From positions 1 to 16,634 of the forward strand of contig CALGOE010000008.1 in the NCBI GenBank assembly GCA_937958145.1: a DNA stretch of 16,634 nucleotides, in the 5' to 3' direction. The DNA comes from an uncultured Desulfobacca sp. Lineage in GTDB: Bacteria; Desulfobacterota; Desulfobaccia; Desulfobaccales; Desulfobaccaceae. The notes under the pieces were generated by a model. The model searched no databases. It saw only the letters and a program-made list of their open reading frames with translations, and was not told the DNA's origin. Below are positions 14,103 to 16,634 of the stretch, one piece after another. The position numbers and the translations under genes were made by a program. Position 1 is the first letter of the stretch, and each line of letters begins with the position of its first letter.

Positions 14103-15067
14103 AGGCCCTGCAGCGATTCGGTTTTTGGCTGCCCGTCCTCTTTATCCTGATATGGGGCCTCTACATTCTTACCGTCCGCCAGGACAGCGCCCGGGAACAG
14201 GCCTTTACCCTCCTCATGTTCGTCGGCCTGGCCTCCAGCCTCAATATTTTGTTGGGCTATACCGGCTATGTCAGCTTCGGCCACATCGTCTTCTTCGGAC
14301 TGGGCGGGTACAGCGGCTTCTATTTCCTCAGCGCCCATAACCTGCCGCTCCTGCTCTCAGCCCTCCTGGGCGGTGTCGTCTCGGCCATTTTGGCCGGGCT
14401 CATTGGCTTGGCCGTCTTGCGCCTGCGGGGCGCCTACTTCGCCCTGGCCACCATCGGCGTCAACGAGGCAGCCCGGGCCTTTGTCAGCAACTTTGAGCCC
14501 TTTGGCGGCGCCACCGGCCTGTTCGTCAACTATTCCGTCTACCAGGGTTTTGGCGGCCCCGGCCCGGCCCTCTGGCGTACTTTTATCTACCTCTGGCTCA
14601 TAGTCCTCATCACCGTCATCATCAGCTACGTGATCAAGAACTCCCGCTTCGGTCTGGGTCTTTTGGCCATCCGCGAAGACGAAGACGCCGCCATGGTCAT
14701 GGGCGTCAAAGCCCCCCGGGCCAAAACCCTGGCTTTTATGTTCTCGGCCTTTTTCCCCGGCGTCATCGGCACCCTCTATTTTTTCAAGAACGGCAACGTC
14801 GAGCCCGGGGATGCCTTCAGTCTGCACATGTCCATTGAAATGCTGGTCATGGTGATGTTGGGCGGCATGGGCACCGTCTTCGGCCCGGTTATCGGCGCCG
14901 TCGCCTACCAAGGTCTGCGGGGTTTCCTCTTAACCAGCCCTCTCTTCAAGAACCTGCACTTGGCCATTGCCGGCGTCTTCCTGCTCCTCATCGTCCTTTT
15001 TGTGCCGGCCGGCGCCATCGGCTGGCTGCGGGAGCGTTTCTTAAAATTACGGAAGGTACTGGAATGA
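14099..15067 (+). CDS. livM: Branched-chain amino acid type ABC transporter permease LivM
   Basis: A 322-residue inner-membrane permease, partner of LivH. The LivM signature LNILLGYTGYVSFGHIVFFGLGGYSGF lies at about 48-74. RLRGAYFALATIGVNEAARA follows near 107-126. The cytoplasmic coupling loop NSRFGLGLLAIREDEDAAMVMGV is at about 181-203, and VMVMLGGMGTVFGPVIGA near 250-267. About nine or ten hydrophobic segments are seen. The start codon shares ATGA with the livH stop and its own stop shares ATGA with the livG start, so translation of the three genes is coupled. Length is normal for the family. It ends in the basic tail RERFLKLRKVLE. Confidence 0.95.
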   Translation: MKALQRFGFWLPVLFILIWGLYILTVRQDSAREQAFTLLMFVGLASSLNILLGYTGYVSFGHIVFFGLGGYSGFYFLSAHNLPLLLSALLGGVVSAILAGLIGLAVLRLRGAYFALATIGVNEAARAFVSNFEPFGGATGLFVNYSVYQGFGGPGPALWRTFIYLWLIVLITVIISYVIKNSRFGLGLLAIREDEDAAMVMGVKAPRAKTLAFMFSAFFPGVIGTLYFFKNGNVEPGDAFSLHMSIEMLVMVMLGGMGTVFGPVIGAVAYQGLRGFLLTSPLFKNLHLAIAGVFLLLIVLFVPAGAIGWLRERFLKLRKVLE

Positions 15068-15828
15068 TTTTGGAAGTTCGGGGCGTCAGCAAACGCTTCG
15101 GCGGACTGCAGGCCCTCACCAATGTCAGTTTTACCCTGACGGCCGGCCGCATCCTGGGGCTCATCGGCCCCAACGGCGCCGGCAAAACCACCCTTTTCAA
15201 TGTCATCAACGGCGTCTATGCCCCGGACGGAGGGCAGGTCATCTTTCGGGAGGAAGATATCACCGGCAAACCGCCCTATGAAGTGGCCCAGCGGGGTCTG
15301 GCCCGCACCTATCAGGTGGTCCGCCCCCTGCAGGAACTCACCGTCCGGGAAAACGTCATGGTGGGAGCCTGCTTCGGCCGGGAAAAACACCACAAAGCCC
15401 CGGCAGCGCATATTGCCGATGAGGTCTTGGCCTTCGTCGGCCTGGCGAAAAAAGCCGACCTGTTGGCCGGCAGCCTCAACGTCGCCGAAAAAAAGCGGCT
15501 GGAGATGGCCCGGGCCCTGGCTGCCCGTCCCTATTTGCTGCTCTTGGACGAGGTCTTGGCCGGCCTCAACCCCTCGGAAATCAGCGCCATGATCGACACC
15601 GTCCGTCAGATCCGGGATCAGGGCATCACCATCTTCATGATCGAACACGTCATGCAGGCCCTCATGACCCTCTCTGATGAAGTGATCGTCCTGGATTACG
15701 GCGAGCTCATTGCGGCGGGCACCCCCGAGGAAGTGGTGGAAGATCCCAAGGTGATCGAGGCCTACCTGGGCGACCCCAAGATTGCCCAACGCCTTCTGGC
15801 TCAGGAATCTCCTGACTCTTTAGCCTAA
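15064..15828 (+). CDS. livG: Branched-chain amino acid type ABC transporter ATPase LivG
   Basis: A 254-residue cytosolic ATPase energising LivHM. Seen: Walker A GPNGAGKTT (about 35-43), Q-loop LARTYQVVRPLQELTVREN (about 79-97), Walker B LLLLDEVLAGLNPSE (about 158-172) and H-loop IEHVM near 190. The ABC signature region reads LNVAEKKRLEMARALA where many LivG have LPYGQ-RRLE-ARAL. The signature glycine position is therefore Ala and the glutamine Glu. Walker B has DEVLAGL rather than DEPAAGM. Similar variants are known in a LivG subgroup, so it is probably functional. It is coupled to livM by ATGA and followed by livF after 58 bp. Confidence 0.94.
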   Translation: MILEVRGVSKRFGGLQALTNVSFTLTAGRILGLIGPNGAGKTTLFNVINGVYAPDGGQVIFREEDITGKPPYEVAQRGLARTYQVVRPLQELTVRENVMVGACFGREKHHKAPAAHIADEVLAFVGLAKKADLLAGSLNVAEKKRLEMARALAARPYLLLLDEVLAGLNPSEISAMIDTVRQIRDQGITIFMIEHVMQALMTLSDEVIVLDYGELIAAGTPEEVVEDPKVIEAYLGDPKIAQRLLAQESPDSLA

Positions 15829-15886
15829 GGCAGGGCCGCGGCTTTGGGCCGCTCATCCCAATGTAGTTTTCAGGTGGAGTACTGGC

Positions 15887-16597
15887 ATGGCTGTTCTTGA
15901 AGTCGCCGATCTGACCTCCGGTTACGGCGAAGTCCAAATTCTTTGGGGAATCAATCTCACCCTGGAACGGGGCAAACTGACCACCCTGGTGGGCTCCAAC
16001 GGCGTGGGCAAAACCACGCTCCTGCGCACGATCATGGGGCTCCTGCGGGCCACTCAGGGCACGGTGACCTTTGCCGGCCAGGACGTCACCCGCCTGGCCC
16101 CCCACGCCCGGGCCAATCTGGGCCTGGTCCTGGTCCCCGAAGGCCGACAACTGTTCACCGAAATGACCGTCTCCGAAAACCTGGAAATGGGCGCCTTTTC
16201 CAAACGGGCCCAGGCCCATCTCCAGGAAAATCTGGAAAAGGTCTTCACCCTCTTCCCCCGCCTGAAAGAACGGCGCTCCCAGAAAGCCGGCACCTTAAGC
16301 GGCGGCGAACAACAGATGGTGGCCGTGGGCCGCGGCCTCATGGCCGCTCCCGAGGTGCTTATCCTGGACGAACTCTCCTTGGGCCTCTCGCCCCTGTTGG
16401 CCCTCAACCTTTTCGAATCCCTCCTGACCCTGAAAAAATCCGGCCTGACCATGCTGCTGGTGGAACAAAACGTCCAGATGGCCCTGGCGGTCAGCGATTA
16501 CGGCTATGTCCTGGCCGAAGGCAGGGTGCAGCTCCAGGGCGAGGCCCGCTCCCTCCTGCACAACGAAGAAGTACAGCGAACCTATCTGGGGATTTAA
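15887..16597 (+). CDS. livF: Branched-chain amino acid type ABC transporter ATPase LivF
   Basis: A 236-residue cytosolic ATPase that pairs with LivG beneath the LivHM permeases. All ATPase motifs are canonical: Walker A GSNGVGKTT (about 37-45), the Q-loop region with LVPEGRQLFTEMTVSENL (about 82-99), signature LSGGEQQMVAVGRGLM (about 139-154), Walker B VLILDELSLGLSP (about 158-170) and the switch VEQN near 188. The VPEGR..F..MTV.ENL pattern is diagnostic for LivF. The ATG is preceded by AGGTGGAG with 7-nt spacing. The 58-bp gap after livG contains a GCGGC-TTTGG-GCCGC stem-loop (about 15838-15852). It is the last gene of the operon; a terminator-like hairpin follows immediately. Confidence 0.96.
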   Translation: MAVLEVADLTSGYGEVQILWGINLTLERGKLTTLVGSNGVGKTTLLRTIMGLLRATQGTVTFAGQDVTRLAPHARANLGLVLVPEGRQLFTEMTVSENLEMGAFSKRAQAHLQENLEKVFTLFPRLKERRSQKAGTLSGGEQQMVAVGRGLMAAPEVLILDELSLGLSPLLALNLFESLLTLKKSGLTMLLVEQNVQMALAVSDYGYVLAEGRVQLQGEARSLLHNEEVQRTYLGI

Positions 16598-16599
16598 TC

Positions 16600-16621
16600 A
16601 GGGCATGGAAGCTGCCTTTTT
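16600..16621 (+). terminator. Probable terminator of the liv operon
   Basis: AGGGCA (16600-16605) can pair with TGCCTT (16613-16618), including one G-U pair, around a 7-nt loop. The stem runs into a tract of five Ts (16617-16621). It starts three bases after the livF stop. The stem is short, so termination may be partial. Confidence 0.5.
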
Positions 16622-16634
16622 GATTAAAAATATC

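Noticed and set aside
14357..14911. 184-residue minus-strand frame inside livM
   Set aside because: It is antisense to a well-conserved permease, Asp/Gly/His-rich, and has no independent support.
1..16634. CRISPR arrays, transposases, phage genes or toxin-antitoxin pairs
   Set aside because: No regularly spaced repeats, no transposase or integrase motifs and no small paired ORFs of that kind were seen.

Overview
The window holds 14 protein genes and no RNA genes, insertion sequences or CRISPR arrays that I can see. It looks like chromosomal DNA of a GC-rich anaerobic bacterium, most likely a sulfate-reducer-type member of Desulfobacterota (the former Deltaproteobacteria). That is an inference. 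It rests on a small PxxKW-type cysteine-rich protein typical of that group, on hypE, fdhD and a LutA-like Fe-S protein (anaerobic hydrogenase, formate and lactate metabolism), and on a YeiH-type putative sulfate exporter. No rRNA or other phylogenetic marker is present to settle it.

Left part (1-3075). The 5' three quarters of guaB (IMP dehydrogenase) runs off the left edge on the minus strand and has a near-perfect sigma-70 promoter. A 689-bp non-coding stretch with a perfect 13-bp-arm palindrome separates guaB from a very short MerR-type regulator on the plus strand. The regulator ends only 7 bp from the convergent stop of a LutA-like CCG-domain protein. That protein lies downstream of hypE (3076-4074) on the minus strand, and the two probably share a transcript.

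Middle part (4075-9645). Divergent from hypE are two adjacent cysteine-rich metal-binding-type proteins: a YkgJ family protein and the PxxKW protein, the latter with its own consensus promoter. A class I aspartate-type aminotransferase converges on them. Divergent from the aminotransferase is a plus-strand run of nadK (NAD kinase), fdhD (formate dehydrogenase sulfurtransferase) and a radical SAM protein with extra C-terminal cysteines. The FdhD lacks the family's CXXC pair.

Right part (9646-16634). A 322-bp leader with stem-loop, small-ORF and duplicated ribosome-binding-site features precedes a 564-residue YeiH/UPF0324-family membrane protein with an unusual N-terminal extension and a helical insert. 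After a terminator-like hairpin comes a complete branched-chain amino acid type ABC importer, livJ-livH-livM-livG-livF, with ATGA translational coupling at H/M and M/G and a probable terminator at the right edge.

Nothing here is a clear, wholly new multi-gene system. The best leads are the CXXC-less FdhD beside an unassigned radical SAM enzyme, the extended YeiH transporter and its leader, and the cluster of Cys-rich orphan proteins around hypE.
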